Origin: Oscillospiraceae bacterium
Lineage (GTDB): Bacteria; Bacillota; Clostridia; Oscillospirales; Ruminococcaceae
Length of the DNA: 64,000 bases
NCBI GenBank assembly: GCA_021769725.1
Contig: JAETSI010000003.1
Coordinates: forward strand, 1-64,000
Reading direction: 5' to 3'
Each line of letters starts with the position of its first letter. Position 1 is the first letter of the stretch. Position numbers and translations under genes: made by a program. Below the pieces are notes generated by a model. That model saw only the letters and a program-made list of their open reading frames with translations. It did no database searches and was not told the DNA's origin. Positions 34,137 to 42,931 of the stretch are shown one piece after another.

Positions 34137-36662
34137 TCACGCTGTCACGATACTGTCAGCATTATGAAGCTTAAGCTTTTCAACTGCCTGTTCACGCATT
34201 TTGTATTTCAGGATCTTTCCGGCAGCATTCATCGGGAAGCCGTCTACGAAATCCACATATTTAGGGCACTTATGCTTTGCCATACGCTCAAGACAGAAGT
34301 TTCTTATTTCCTCCTGATCTGCCGTTTCCCCCTCCTGAAGAACTATGCACGCCATAACTTCTTCACCGTAATCCTGATCCGGAACGCCGATAACCTGAAC
34401 ATCCTTTACCTTGGGGTGAGTATAAAGGAAGTCCTCTATTTCCTTGGGATATATATTTTCACCGCCACGGATTATCATATCCTTGATTCTTCCGGTGATC
34501 TTATAATAGCCGTCCACTGAGCGTCTCCGTGCGAGATCTCCTGTATGAAGCCAGCCGTCCGAATCAATAGCGGCGGCGGTTGCTTCGGGCATTTTATAGT
34601 AACCTTTCATGATATTATAGCCTCTTGCTACAAATTCTCCGTCCGTATCGTCAGGCAGTTCCTGATTGGTTTCAGGGTCTACTATCCTGCACTCAACACC
34701 GAAAATAGGACCTCCTACCGTATTTACACGCTGTTCTATGGTATCGGTCGTTTTACTCATGGTAGTAGCCGGAGAAGCTTCGGTCTGACCGTAAGTAATG
34801 CATATCTCTGTCATATTCATTTTTTCCAGAACCTCTTCCATAGTCTTGATAGGACATGGAGAGCCTGCCATGATACCTGTTCTCATATGTGAAAAATCGG
34901 TCTTTTCAAAGTCCTCATGACCAAGCATTGCAATAAACATGGTGGGAACGCCGTGAAAACAGGTTATTTTTTCTTTGTTAATGCAGGCAAGACCCTTTCT
35001 TGGCGAGAACCTTGTTATTGGCGACATTGTAACTCCGTGCGTCATTGAAGCGGTCATTGCAAGAACCATACCGAAGCAATGGAACATAGGTACCTGTATC
35101 ATCATACGATCGGCAGTGGAAAGATCCATGCAGTCACCAATAGCTTTTCCGTTATTGACTACATTATAATGTGTAAGCATAACTCCCTTTGGGAAACCTG
35201 TCGTGCCGGAAGTATACTGCATATTGCAGACATCGTGTATATCAATAGTCTTTCTTGCCTTTTCGACTTCGCTGTACGGAATATTTTTAGAGAGAGCTAT
35301 TGCCTCATCCCATGTAAAGCATCCGCTGTTTTTGGAATCAATGGTTATGATATTTTTAAGGAAAGGAAGTTTTTCAGAATTAAGCTGTCCGGGTGCACAG
35401 TTTTCAAGTTCGGGGCACAGTTCCCTTATAATGTCGATATAGCTTATGTTCTTGATACCGTCTATCATAACAAGGGTATTTGTATCCGACTGTCTCAGAA
35501 GATATTCAGCCTCGTGAATACGGTACTCTGTATTGACTGTAACAAGAACGGCTCCGATCTTTGTTGTTGCCCAGAAAGTGATATACCATTGTGGGACATT
35601 CGTTGCCCATATAGCAACATGATCGCCTTTTTTAACGCCCATAGCCATAAGTGATCTTGCAAAAGTGTCAACGTCGTCCCTGAATTCAGGATATGTTCTT
35701 GTATAATCAAGCTCAGTATATCTGAAAGCGTATTGGTTCGGGAAAGCATCGCACATACGATCCAGAATATCCGGGAACGTATAATTTAAAATTTTTTCCT
35801 TTGGCCATGGATAATATCCCGTACCTTTAATGCTTGTCTGAAGCGGATGCTTGTGCTTTTTCTTGTAGGGAGCCATATAATCGGCAAACTGGGGGATAAC
35901 TACTCCTGCATCGCAGAGATCCTTGGACCATCTTTTTACCCATTCAAGGGAAATATAACCGTTGTAATTTATAGTTTCAAGAGCACTTATCATATTCTTT
36001 ACAGGTATATCGCCTGTTCCCAGAATACGGTATTCAACGGCAGTGCCATTCATTACACTGTCCTTGACCTGCACGTATTTTATGTATTCTCCCAGATTAG
36101 CGACAGTTGTTTCGGGAGATTCGCCGGCATAGCGATAGGGGTGATGCATATCCCAGAGAGCGGCTACCTTACGGCTGTTTACTGCGTTGAGGAGACGTGC
36201 AAGACGCTTTGTATCGCTGTAAACGCCGTTTGTTTCAACGAGAAGAGTAACATTGTTTTCCTCGGCAATAGGGACAAGATTCGTAAGAGCTTCACATATA
36301 TACTCATCATCGACCTCACCGCAGGGAGCAGGGTCAAGATCTCCGAGGATTCTTATAAACGAAACGCCGAGCTTTGAAGCAAGCTGTGCATAAGCCTTTA
36401 TTTCTGCCTCTGCCTCTTTGAATTTATCTTTGAATTTAAGACAGGCTCCGGAAGCAAGACAAGAAATTTCAAGCCCCAGAGATTTGAGTTTTGCGATAGT
36501 CGAGGGGAGCTGTGCTTCCGTAAACGGCTGAGCTTTTACGGAAAAAATCTCATCGCCGAGCCCACGTATTTCAATGCCGTCAAAACCGAAATCTTTTGCC
36601 ATTGAATAGATATCCGACCACGACCAGTCAGGACAAGCAAGAGTAGAAAAACTTATTTTCAA
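34137..36662 (-). CDS. Fusion of a sugar-isomerase-like TIM barrel and an acyl-CoA synthetase
   Basis: 841 residues. Residues ~1-265 form an AP-endonuclease-2-type barrel as in sugar phosphate isomerases/epimerases and IolE/Hyi ('DFGFDGIEIRGLGDE', 'VTLLVETNGVYSDT', 'WDMHHPYRYAGE', 'ISLEW'); putative metal ligands Glu, Asp, His and Glu are visible. From ~280 onward it is an AMP-forming acyl-CoA ligase: 'YTSGTTGFPKGVML' near 480, 'YGQTEASP', 'GWLHTGDLARR', 'GRIKDMIIRGGENIYPKEIE' and 'AAGKILKYKMR' with the catalytic Lys. The TTG start lies nine nt after AAAGGA. No stop, frameshift or internal ribosome site separates the halves. Ligase substrate is probably a medium or long fatty acid; the joint purpose is unknown. 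Confidence 0.85.
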   Translation of the reverse strand: MKISFSTLACPDWSWSDIYSMAKDFGFDGIEIRGLGDEIFSVKAQPFTEAQLPSTIAKLKSLGLEISCLASGACLKFKDKFKEAEAEIKAYAQLASKLGVSFIRILGDLDPAPCGEVDDEYICEALTNLVPIAEENNVTLLVETNGVYSDTKRLARLLNAVNSRKVAALWDMHHPYRYAGESPETTVANLGEYIKYVQVKDSVMNGTAVEYRILGTGDIPVKNMISALETINYNGYISLEWVKRWSKDLCDAGVVIPQFADYMAPYKKKHKHPLQTSIKGTGYYPWPKEKILNYTFPDILDRMCDAFPNQYAFRYTELDYTRTYPEFRDDVDTFARSLMAMGVKKGDHVAIWATNVPQWYITFWATTKIGAVLVTVNTEYRIHEAEYLLRQSDTNTLVMIDGIKNISYIDIIRELCPELENCAPGQLNSEKLPFLKNIITIDSKNSGCFTWDEAIALSKNIPYSEVEKARKTIDIHDVCNMQYTSGTTGFPKGVMLTHYNVVNNGKAIGDCMDLSTADRMMIQVPMFHCFGMVLAMTASMTHGVTMSPITRFSPRKGLACINKEKITCFHGVPTMFIAMLGHEDFEKTDFSHMRTGIMAGSPCPIKTMEEVLEKMNMTEICITYGQTEASPATTMSKTTDTIEQRVNTVGGPIFGVECRIVDPETNQELPDDTDGEFVARGYNIMKGYYKMPEATAAAIDSDGWLHTGDLARRRSVDGYYKITGRIKDMIIRGGENIYPKEIEDFLYTHPKVKDVQVIGVPDQDYGEEVMACIVLQEGETADQEEIRNFCLERMAKHKCPKYVDFVDGFPMNAAGKILKYKMREQAVEKLKLHNADSIVTA

Positions 36663-36698
36663 ACAAATCAATCCTTTACATAAAATTATACCTAATTA

Positions 36699-36727
36699 AT
36701 TATACCATATTTTCTTGCGGATTGCAA
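36699..36727 (-). promoter_or_regulatory. Promoter of the fusion gene
   Basis: Minus-strand TTGCAA (36722-36727), 17-bp spacer and TATAAT (36699-36704), about 40 bp before the TTG start. Confidence 0.7.
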
Positions 36728-36773
36728 GTGCTTGTAAAAGGTTTTTTAAGGCATGGTCAAAAAAATAATTATG

Positions 36774-36893
36774 CTAACCGCTATTGTGCAATTTGCAATA
36801 GCGGTTAGGCAACATTGCACAAAGATTGTTGTGCAGATGCGCCGTGAAAATTTTAGTAAGATTGCATAAAAATGATACTGAACAGACTATTAT
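36774..36893. repeat. Hairpin and composite repeat relic
   Basis: CTAACCGCTATTG pairs perfectly (13 bp) with CAATAGCGGTTAG (about 36774-36807). It is followed by GGCAACATTGCACAAAG, a degenerate TTAAGGC-type end, and by GATACTGAACAGACT (about 36872-36888), a degenerate GAGCCTATTCAG-type end. It looks like a decayed mixture of two element types next to a truncated regulator. Confidence 0.5.
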
Positions 36894-37333
36894 AAAAGCA
36901 ATCGATATTGATTTGGTGTATACCCGGTTGTTTTTGAAAATTGTCTCAGAAAATATTTGCTGTCGGTATAACCGCATTTTTCAGCAATTTCCTGAACATA
37001 TAAATTTGTTGTACATAAAAGAAATTTTGCTTTGGAAATCCGTGCATTAATGTAGTCTTGGTAAAAGCTGATCTGAAAACATTTTTTATATAAAGAACGG
37101 AAATGCCCAGAACTAAAAGAATAAGAGCTGCAGATATCATCAATTGAATAATTTTGTTCCGGGTTCATATAAATTTTGTTTCTTATTTTTAACATTTCTT
37201 CGTAGTGCGGCAGAATGCGGCTTTCAGAGATAGCTTTTAATTGTAGATCAAGATGAGATGTGCCAAATTCAAGCAGACTGGAACACGTACTGGTGCTATT
37301 GCACGAAGTTGCAAGACATATAAATGAATCCAT
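36890..37333 (-). pseudogene. AraC-family regulator, C-terminal part only
   Basis: 147 residues. The C-terminal ~100 are a full AraC DNA-binding domain ('YSIDDICSSYSFSSGHFRSL', 'EIAEKCGYTDSKYFLRQFSK', 'GYTPNQYR'). Ahead of it is only a ~45-residue remainder of the effector domain, in a frame opening after stops, with no good ribosome site. Full AraC regulators are usually 250-300 aa or longer. It is probably a relic, although a DNA-binding-only protein cannot be ruled out. Confidence 0.65.
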
Positions 37334-37344
37334 TCCATAATTTT

Positions 37345-37446
37345 CTATATATCTTTTTTTCGGATCAGAAAGGAAGTGAGCTTATCCGCAAGCAGTTCGG
37401 CATCTGCTTTACTTCCATTTATAAAACAATTCCAATGTAAAGGGGC
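37345..37446 (-). other. Short coding-like fragment of unknown origin
   Basis: The minus strand reads 'LHWNCFINGSKADAELLADK' then 'LTSFLIRKKDI' before a stop, in a different frame from the AraC relic that follows and with no clear start. Codon content looks genuine, so it is listed as a probable gene fragment. The rest of the gap to 37608 holds one imperfect rightward hairpin (about 37453-37493) and no gene. Confidence 0.35.
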
Positions 37447-37608
37447 AAATCAAACAGTCTTATCTTCCTGCATATGAAGGTAAGGCTGTTTTTATTTGTA
37501 TTTACAGTGAAATGTGTTCTGATACATCAAAAGTGGTGAAAATTGTCTGAAAGCTTTCTGCAAGGGAGGAATAAGTATGGAGATTTTCCCTGAAAAAGAA
37601 AAATAAAA

Positions 37609-37641
37609 CGGATTACAGTTCTGTATGATTTCTGTAATCCG
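37609..37641 (-). terminator. Terminator of the peptide/ABC locus
   Basis: CGGATTACAG (37609-37618) pairs with CTGTAATCCG (37632-37641); in the leftward direction it is followed by TTTTATTTTTC. It ends the transcript containing the ABC permease. Confidence 0.8.
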
Positions 37642-37657
37642 TTTATACAAATGATCG

Positions 37658-39844
37658 TTATATTTTCTTTTGTTTAACTGCATAATATATAACAATTCCT
37701 AAAGCTAAAACAGGCATTATAAATTGAACAACCGAAAACTCGTTCAACGCCGCATTCACACTCAGCAGAGGATTCATACAGATCTTCGCCATAATATCAG
37801 CACCGAGCAGATAGACTATAATCGGAAGAACAAACAAAGCGAAATTCACAAGCACAGCTATGGTTGTGTTTTTGGACTTTGAGGAGATCCAGAGCATAAA
37901 TAGTGCAGACAAAATTATAAAAACAGTTCTGAGAATAAATATAACTGCAAAATACTGCCATAATTTCAAATTTATAGGGAAATCAATAAAATTTGTTATA
38001 CTCTGAACTGATGCATCAAGCCCGCTGAATCCGTAGAATTGATAAACCTTGAATGAATAGCCGATAAGCCACATTAATGATGACAGTAAGCCATAGTCAA
38101 TTGAAATGATGATATTTCGCTTAATATATTGCTTTCTGCCTGATGCGGTGGAGTTAATTATTGACAGCATTCTGTACTTGTTGTCATTTGCAATCAGCGG
38201 AGAAATAAGGAACATACATAGCATCATTGTAATCAACGCATACTTCATATCATCATCATATCCGACTTTGCCAAACATTCTCTTGTAACCTGTATCATAG
38301 AAAATTTTAGTATTATCAATATTTTTTATCAGTTCATATCTGTTCTTTAGAAGAATAAATCCAGATTCAGGGGCAAGCTGTTTCTGAATCTCCATCATTT
38401 CACCTGAAAAGCTGTTGGAGTCCTGTAAAATTTCATTCATCTTATTATTCAAGTCAAAAAAGCGCTTTTCCTCGGATTTTATAAAATCATCCGTTTCGCT
38501 TGTGATTTCCCCCTCAAGCTGATTGGTATAATACTTATAGTACACGTCCTGAACGTCGTATTTCTTTTTGAATGAGGAATTGAGAAAAACTGTAATCAGC
38601 ATAAATACCACAATTATAACGATACCTTTCTGCTGAATAAGCGACTTGTAAAAACCGTAGTAAAGTGCGGAATGAACCTTGTTTCCCTTACCGAAATTCA
38701 GCTTAATTCCAATCTTTCGGAATTCAAGATTCCGTTTCTTTGCGTATAGGTATGCCGACACAAGTGAGCAAATAAATGCAATCAGAATTACCGCTGTAAA
38801 AGATGCAGAAATAAGCGGAATCGGATATTCAAAGAAGTTAATATTCTTGTAATCACAGAAAATTTCGTTGACCTTTGTGAATGCAATTACATTGATATAT
38901 CGGAAAATACTGTAAATCGAAAGCGGATGAATCAGTGCATATAAAAGTCCCTCGATGATAACTACTGCCGTAGAAATTCCGTAAAATGAAACCGTATTTT
39001 TTGTTGTTACCGCAATAAGCGACAGTACCGCACAGATTGTGAAAATGGCTGTAGATTTAAATAATCCGAAGATTATAAGATATTCCGCAACATTGATTTT
39101 TAGATTACAGCCTATGAAGCCAGCAACGGACTGTATCGGTCTTGATAAGTCGCCAAGTCCGTAAATGAATGAGGAAACAATGAGATTTTCCCCGTAAATC
39201 AGAAAAACTGCAAGAAAAACTGTTACCGCAAGTGCTGACAATTTGGAGAAAAGCAAATAACTTCTGCCTCGTTTGAGAGTAAACAGTAGTCTAGAAATTC
39301 CTTGTTCTCTGTCCGAAATCATTAGCGTAAGGACAGCGAAAAGCAGAATAAATCCACAGAGAATATCTGTAAAGCTATTGTCTGTTGCAAGGTTTATTCC
39401 CTTAGATACGTCAAAAACAGGCTGAACATCACGAACATTTGTGTATGCAGGCGGAGTTTTAACGATACTCCTGTAATTGAAAGTATCAGGCTTAGCAAAA
39501 ATTGAAATTTTTATCATTAACTTTGCCTGTGTATCAATATTTTCGAGATATTCTTTGTACGTAACAACATTCTGACATTCATCATATAGTTCAGCCATTG
39601 CACTCCATTTATAAACGGGAGAATGAGAGAAATCATTAAGCTGTTCGTCAAGCCAAGCCAATTTTTCTTCATCTGTTTTATATTTAAGCTCGGAGTAGAT
39701 TTTTTTGTAATCGGCAGAAGTTATTTTTCCCGAATTTGCAGTTCTGAAAAGAAGATATGCATTGAGGATGAAAACGGCAACGATAATCAGAAGAAAAATT
39801 CTGTTACTGAACAGTTTTTTTAATTCAGTAGAAAGAACTCTCAT
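37658..39844 (-). CDS. ABC-2 type permease, double-length
   Basis: 728 residues, about 12 TM helices in two halves. The first half begins 'LSTELKKLFSNRIFLLI' and the second restarts near residue 385 with 'GFYKSLIQQKGIVIIVVFML', each followed by an extracytoplasmic loop and five TMs, so it looks like two ABC-2 permease units fused in tandem. The start overlaps the stop of the ATPase gene by 4 nt, so the two form one transporter. Given the secreted peptide and lipoprotein genes ahead of it, a role in export of, or protection from, a peptide is plausible but unproven. Confidence 0.8.
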   Translation of the reverse strand: MRVLSTELKKLFSNRIFLLIIVAVFILNAYLLFRTANSGKITSADYKKIYSELKYKTDEEKLAWLDEQLNDFSHSPVYKWSAMAELYDECQNVVTYKEYLENIDTQAKLMIKISIFAKPDTFNYRSIVKTPPAYTNVRDVQPVFDVSKGINLATDNSFTDILCGFILLFAVLTLMISDREQGISRLLFTLKRGRSYLLFSKLSALAVTVFLAVFLIYGENLIVSSFIYGLGDLSRPIQSVAGFIGCNLKINVAEYLIIFGLFKSTAIFTICAVLSLIAVTTKNTVSFYGISTAVVIIEGLLYALIHPLSIYSIFRYINVIAFTKVNEIFCDYKNINFFEYPIPLISASFTAVILIAFICSLVSAYLYAKKRNLEFRKIGIKLNFGKGNKVHSALYYGFYKSLIQQKGIVIIVVFMLITVFLNSSFKKKYDVQDVYYKYYTNQLEGEITSETDDFIKSEEKRFFDLNNKMNEILQDSNSFSGEMMEIQKQLAPESGFILLKNRYELIKNIDNTKIFYDTGYKRMFGKVGYDDDMKYALITMMLCMFLISPLIANDNKYRMLSIINSTASGRKQYIKRNIIISIDYGLLSSLMWLIGYSFKVYQFYGFSGLDASVQSITNFIDFPINLKLWQYFAVIFILRTVFIILSALFMLWISSKSKNTTIAVLVNFALFVLPIIVYLLGADIMAKICMNPLLSVNAALNEFSVVQFIMPVLALGIVIYYAVKQKKI

Positions 39845-40581
39845 TTTTGCACCTCACCATAATACTGCATATACAGATTTTCGAGAGTTTTTTCACCGCT
39901 TTCTACCTTTTCAACAAGCTCAGGAATTGTTCCGCTTTCAATTAAATGACCCTCTTTTATGAAAAGAATTTCCTTTGCGATAGTTTCAATATCAGAAACG
40001 ATATGAGTTGAAATGATGATGATTTTGTCCTTACCTAAATCAGAAACCATATTTCGTATTATTACACGCTGTTTTGGATCAAGCCCCGCTGTTGGCTCAT
40101 CAAGAATGATAAGTTCGGGATTGCCAAGAAGTGCGGATGCAATTAGAACACGCTGTTTCATACCGCCTGAGAATCCGCCCATTTTCTTGTCAAGACTTTC
40201 AGTAAGTTCAACTCTTTCCATAATCTTAGGAATTTCCTGTTCAGACTGTTTTTTGTCGAGGCATTTCAAAGATGCTATATAGTTGAGAAAAGTATGTGCG
40301 GTCATGCTTTCGTACAGATTCTGCTGCTGCGGCATGAATCCAAGCCGACTGCGGAATTTTTCTTTCAGATTTTTTGTTTCTTCGCCATTCCACAGTATCT
40401 TTCCGTTGTCATTATCGGGCAGAAGATTGTCTGTTATCATATTCATAAGTGTTGATTTTCCTGCACCATTTGGTCCGAGAAGTCCGTAGATTCCGTTTGT
40501 GAATATGAAACTAAAATTGCATAAAGCGTGCTTTTTTTTGCTATAATGTTTGTTGATTTTCTGTAATTCGAGATTGTTCAT
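39841..40581 (-). CDS. ABC transporter ATPase, ABC-2 type
   Basis: 246 residues with Walker A 'GPNGAGKST', Q-loop 'FMPQQQNLYE', signature 'FSGGMKQR', Walker B 'LIILDEPTAGLD' and switch 'STHIVSD'. This pattern is that of the CcmA/BcrA-type ATPases that work with ABC-2 permeases. Starts 5 nt after the lipoprotein gene and overlaps the permease gene. Confidence 0.9.
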   Translation of the reverse strand: MNNLELQKINKHYSKKKHALCNFSFIFTNGIYGLLGPNGAGKSTLMNMITDNLLPDNDNGKILWNGEETKNLKEKFRSRLGFMPQQQNLYESMTAHTFLNYIASLKCLDKKQSEQEIPKIMERVELTESLDKKMGGFSGGMKQRVLIASALLGNPELIILDEPTAGLDPKQRVIIRNMVSDLGKDKIIIISTHIVSDIETIAKEILFIKEGHLIESGTIPELVEKVESGEKTLENLYMQYYGEVQK

Positions 40582-40586
40582 TCATA

Positions 40587-41729
40587 TCACTCCTTATCGA
40601 GTGCTAAAAGTTCTTCTTCGGTAAGTTTTATTGTTTTGTCACCATTGGTGAGTATATAACTGCTGTTATGCATTGAAACAGGCATATAACAGTTCATATC
40701 TTTTACATTGTGTTTTGAAAAATCCGATAAATTGTACCATATAAGTGCGAATTCATTTTTATCATCACGAATAAACAGTTTGTTATTATGAACGGAAGCA
40801 AAAGTAACTTTATTAGTATCAAGTTCTCTCTTAACATTGTTATCAATAATAATACATTTTTTTATGCTGTCATCATAATAAACAATGGTATCAGAATTAA
40901 CAAATACAGGCTTTGATGGAATATCACTTTCTATCAGTTCATTTTTTTCTAAATTAAATTCAAATATCAATTCTGTAAACATTCCTTCTGACAAATCATC
41001 ATAGCTCTTAGAGAATTCATAATTAACTATCAGTTTTTCATTATAAATACCCATTATCTTTGCAGAACTTGAAGAATCTGCACTTTCAAATTTTTTGTCT
41101 CCGTCATAAATACTTCCATAATTTTTATATTCACCGTTTTCAAGATCAATACTGCATAAATAATGTGTTCCGCCTATATTAGAGTAATAAAAAGCACCAT
41201 AATCATCGCATTTAGGATTCATATCATCAGCCGTAAAATAAATTTTATTATTATGAAATACATATCCTCTTGTGTCAGCCGGGACACAATCTGTGAAATT
41301 GGTTACAACTTCTATTTCAGATGTTTCTAAAGAGGCTCTGCATAATTTTGAATTTATGTAGAAGTTTCTTTTACCGTTTTTTTCTTCTTTTACTCCATAA
41401 TCGCTCTTGAAGAAATAGATGCTATTTTGCACAAGCATAGGACAGATTCCGATGTTTCTTGCAATACATTCATCTGTATTGTGTTTACAGTTTGGTCTTG
41501 AGCAAAGAACGGTGCTTTCCATAGTTCCATAATCAAAATATTTCGATGGTGTTCCGTCACTTCCGTTAAAACCGCCAATAATTCTTCCATCTTCATAATT
41601 GTCAAAACATTCAGCAACATATATAGATTTATCTGTACTTGATGTAGGCATAATAGGATTGGGTTTATTATTGCACGCTGTTAAGAATATGAATAGAGAT
41701 GCAGAAATTAAACTTATTATTTTTTTCAT
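40587..41729 (-). CDS. Lipoprotein of unknown function with a Cys/His motif
   Basis: 380 residues. Signal peptide with lipobox 'FIFLTAC' (Cys about 19). After a short linker comes 'CSRPNCKHNTDEC' (C-x4-C-x-H-x4-C) near residue 76, a motif seen repeatedly in Clostridia lipoproteins of unknown role, then many short beta strands ('NSIYFFKSD', 'NKIYFTADD', 'NDKLFIRDD'-like) suggesting a beta-propeller. It should sit on the outer face of the membrane, beside the ABC permease encoded in the same operon, perhaps as a substrate or immunity receptor. Confidence 0.7.
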   Translation of the reverse strand: MKKIISLISASLFIFLTACNNKPNPIMPTSSTDKSIYVAECFDNYEDGRIIGGFNGSDGTPSKYFDYGTMESTVLCSRPNCKHNTDECIARNIGICPMLVQNSIYFFKSDYGVKEEKNGKRNFYINSKLCRASLETSEIEVVTNFTDCVPADTRGYVFHNNKIYFTADDMNPKCDDYGAFYYSNIGGTHYLCSIDLENGEYKNYGSIYDGDKKFESADSSSSAKIMGIYNEKLIVNYEFSKSYDDLSEGMFTELIFEFNLEKNELIESDIPSKPVFVNSDTIVYYDDSIKKCIIIDNNVKRELDTNKVTFASVHNNKLFIRDDKNEFALIWYNLSDFSKHNVKDMNCYMPVSMHNSSYILTNGDKTIKLTEEELLALDKE

Positions 41730-41798
41730 AACTTTCCTTTCCCATATAACCTGATTAAGGCTGTTGCTCCTTTTTATGAGAACAACAGCCGATTATAT

Positions 41799-42167
41799 TT
41801 AAGCATTCATTGCAATTGTTTTATTGTCAAAACCGTCTAAATGGTGAATGGTTTTAGCATAAAATATATCAGAACCAGAAACTCCCACAATAACTTTACC
41901 TGTTGTGCTTGATTTAAAATATGGCGAACGCATAGGTTCGGCATTGTAATTTATATGTTCTATATATACACTCCTGTTTACATTTGTTAATGTGGAGTTT
42001 GTATATGCATATACAGATGTTGAAGATACTGAATTATATCCAGTTGCATTGCCATTCGCAAAAGATTGTGTTGTCCAATACGCACTTGTACTAAAACTCA
42101 TAGCACAGGTTGACAGGCACGATACCGCTATTAAAGAAGCAATTACCTTTTTGATTTTTCTTGTCAT
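41799..42167 (-). CDS. Small secreted protein, possible exported peptide or bacteriocin-like product
   Basis: 122 residues. The ATG eight nt after GAAGGAGG is used; an earlier in-frame ATG has no ribosome site. Signal peptide (1-30, 'VIASLIAVSCLSTCAMSFST') ending near 'SAYW'. The mature ~90 residues are rich in Ser, Thr, Asn, Tyr and Ala with no Cys. First gene of an operon with a lipoprotein and an ABC transporter, a layout reminiscent of lactococcin-972-type loci (small Sec-secreted protein plus a large permease and ATPase), though I see no clear sequence similarity. Function unknown. Confidence 0.65.
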   Translation of the reverse strand: MTRKIKKVIASLIAVSCLSTCAMSFSTSAYWTTQSFANGNATGYNSVSSTSVYAYTNSTLTNVNRSVYIEHINYNAEPMRSPYFKSSTTGKVIVGVSGSDIFYAKTIHHLDGFDNKTIAMNA

Positions 42168-42455
42168 ATAAATGACCTCCTTCAAAAAATTAAATGATTG
42201 TTTTCTGTCCTTTAATCATCATTTTTTTTGACATATTAATATAGAAGATATACTGTGGATTAGCAGTAATTTTCTGTGATATATGTATATATGAGATTTA
42301 AGGTTGCCTTGATTAATTTTTGTCTGATTACTTAATGTAACCAACTTCGTTTATACAAATTACATTCATTATAAAGATGAAATATGTAACTGTAATTTTT
42401 TGGTATAAGTGTGAGTTTCTTTGCCACACTTTGTCAATAACCAAGTCTATAATTC

Positions 42456-42519
42456 ATTTTAAATCTTTATATTCCATTTGTCAATAGGTGTGGCACGAAG
42501 CGCAGTTTTTTGGCACGAA
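42456..42519 (-). promoter_or_regulatory. Promoter and upstream repeats of the secreted-peptide operon
   Basis: Minus-strand TTGACA (42479-42484), 17-bp spacer and TAAAAT (42456-42461). Just upstream of the -35 there are two direct copies of GGCACGAA (42492-42499 and 42512-42519), 20 bp apart. This leaves a leader of about 280 nt (42168-42450) with no gene. The rest of the gap is A+T-rich without clear structure. Confidence 0.5.
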
Positions 42520-42597
42520 ATGCATATAATTATTTTATTTTAAAATAAAACGAGTTTTTATTCACTTCAAGTTTTACAAAAAAGAAAAGTGTCAGAC

Positions 42598-42786
42598 TCA
42601 GTGCAGATCGGTCAGGCATTTTGCTTCATTTGTATTTGCACTGAAATATTCGCTTAAAGTTTCGCCGAGACTTTCCATAGTTTTCTGAATGCATTTTTCA
42701 CGTAATTCAGGCTTTGCTTTTTCCCATAAAACAGGGATATTATCCACGTTAATATAACTGACTGCTTTTATTTCTCTTTTTGCCAT
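42598..42786 (-). CDS. Small protein next to the serine recombinase
   Basis: 62 residues, 'VSYINVDNIPVLWEKAKPEL', helical and acidic, with an AGGGGCG ribosome site. It is divergent from the recombinase and close to it. Such small ORFs frequently accompany large serine recombinases; a directionality factor or a cargo protein are possibilities, neither shown by sequence. Confidence 0.5.
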   Translation of the reverse strand: MAKREIKAVSYINVDNIPVLWEKAKPELREKCIQKTMESLGETLSEYFSANTNEAKCLTDLH

Positions 42787-42931
42787 ATTGATCGCCCCTG
42801 TAAATCATATGCATCATTGCGTGTCCGACTTGTAATAATTTTTTTAAATGATATTTCATACATTATTTTGATCTATTTGAATATATGATAAATAGATAAA
42901 ATTTATATTATTTCAAAAGGATATGATTAAT

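Noticed and set aside
41799-42167. Small secreted protein as a lactococcin-972 family bacteriocin
   Set aside because: The locus layout is similar, but the Trp/Tyr/Gly-rich motifs of that family are not seen in the mature part; kept as unknown.
42487-42525. TGGCAC...TGC sequences resembling sigma-54 promoters
   Set aside because: The GG-to-GC distance is two bases too short in both copies, and a consensus sigma-A promoter lies beside them.
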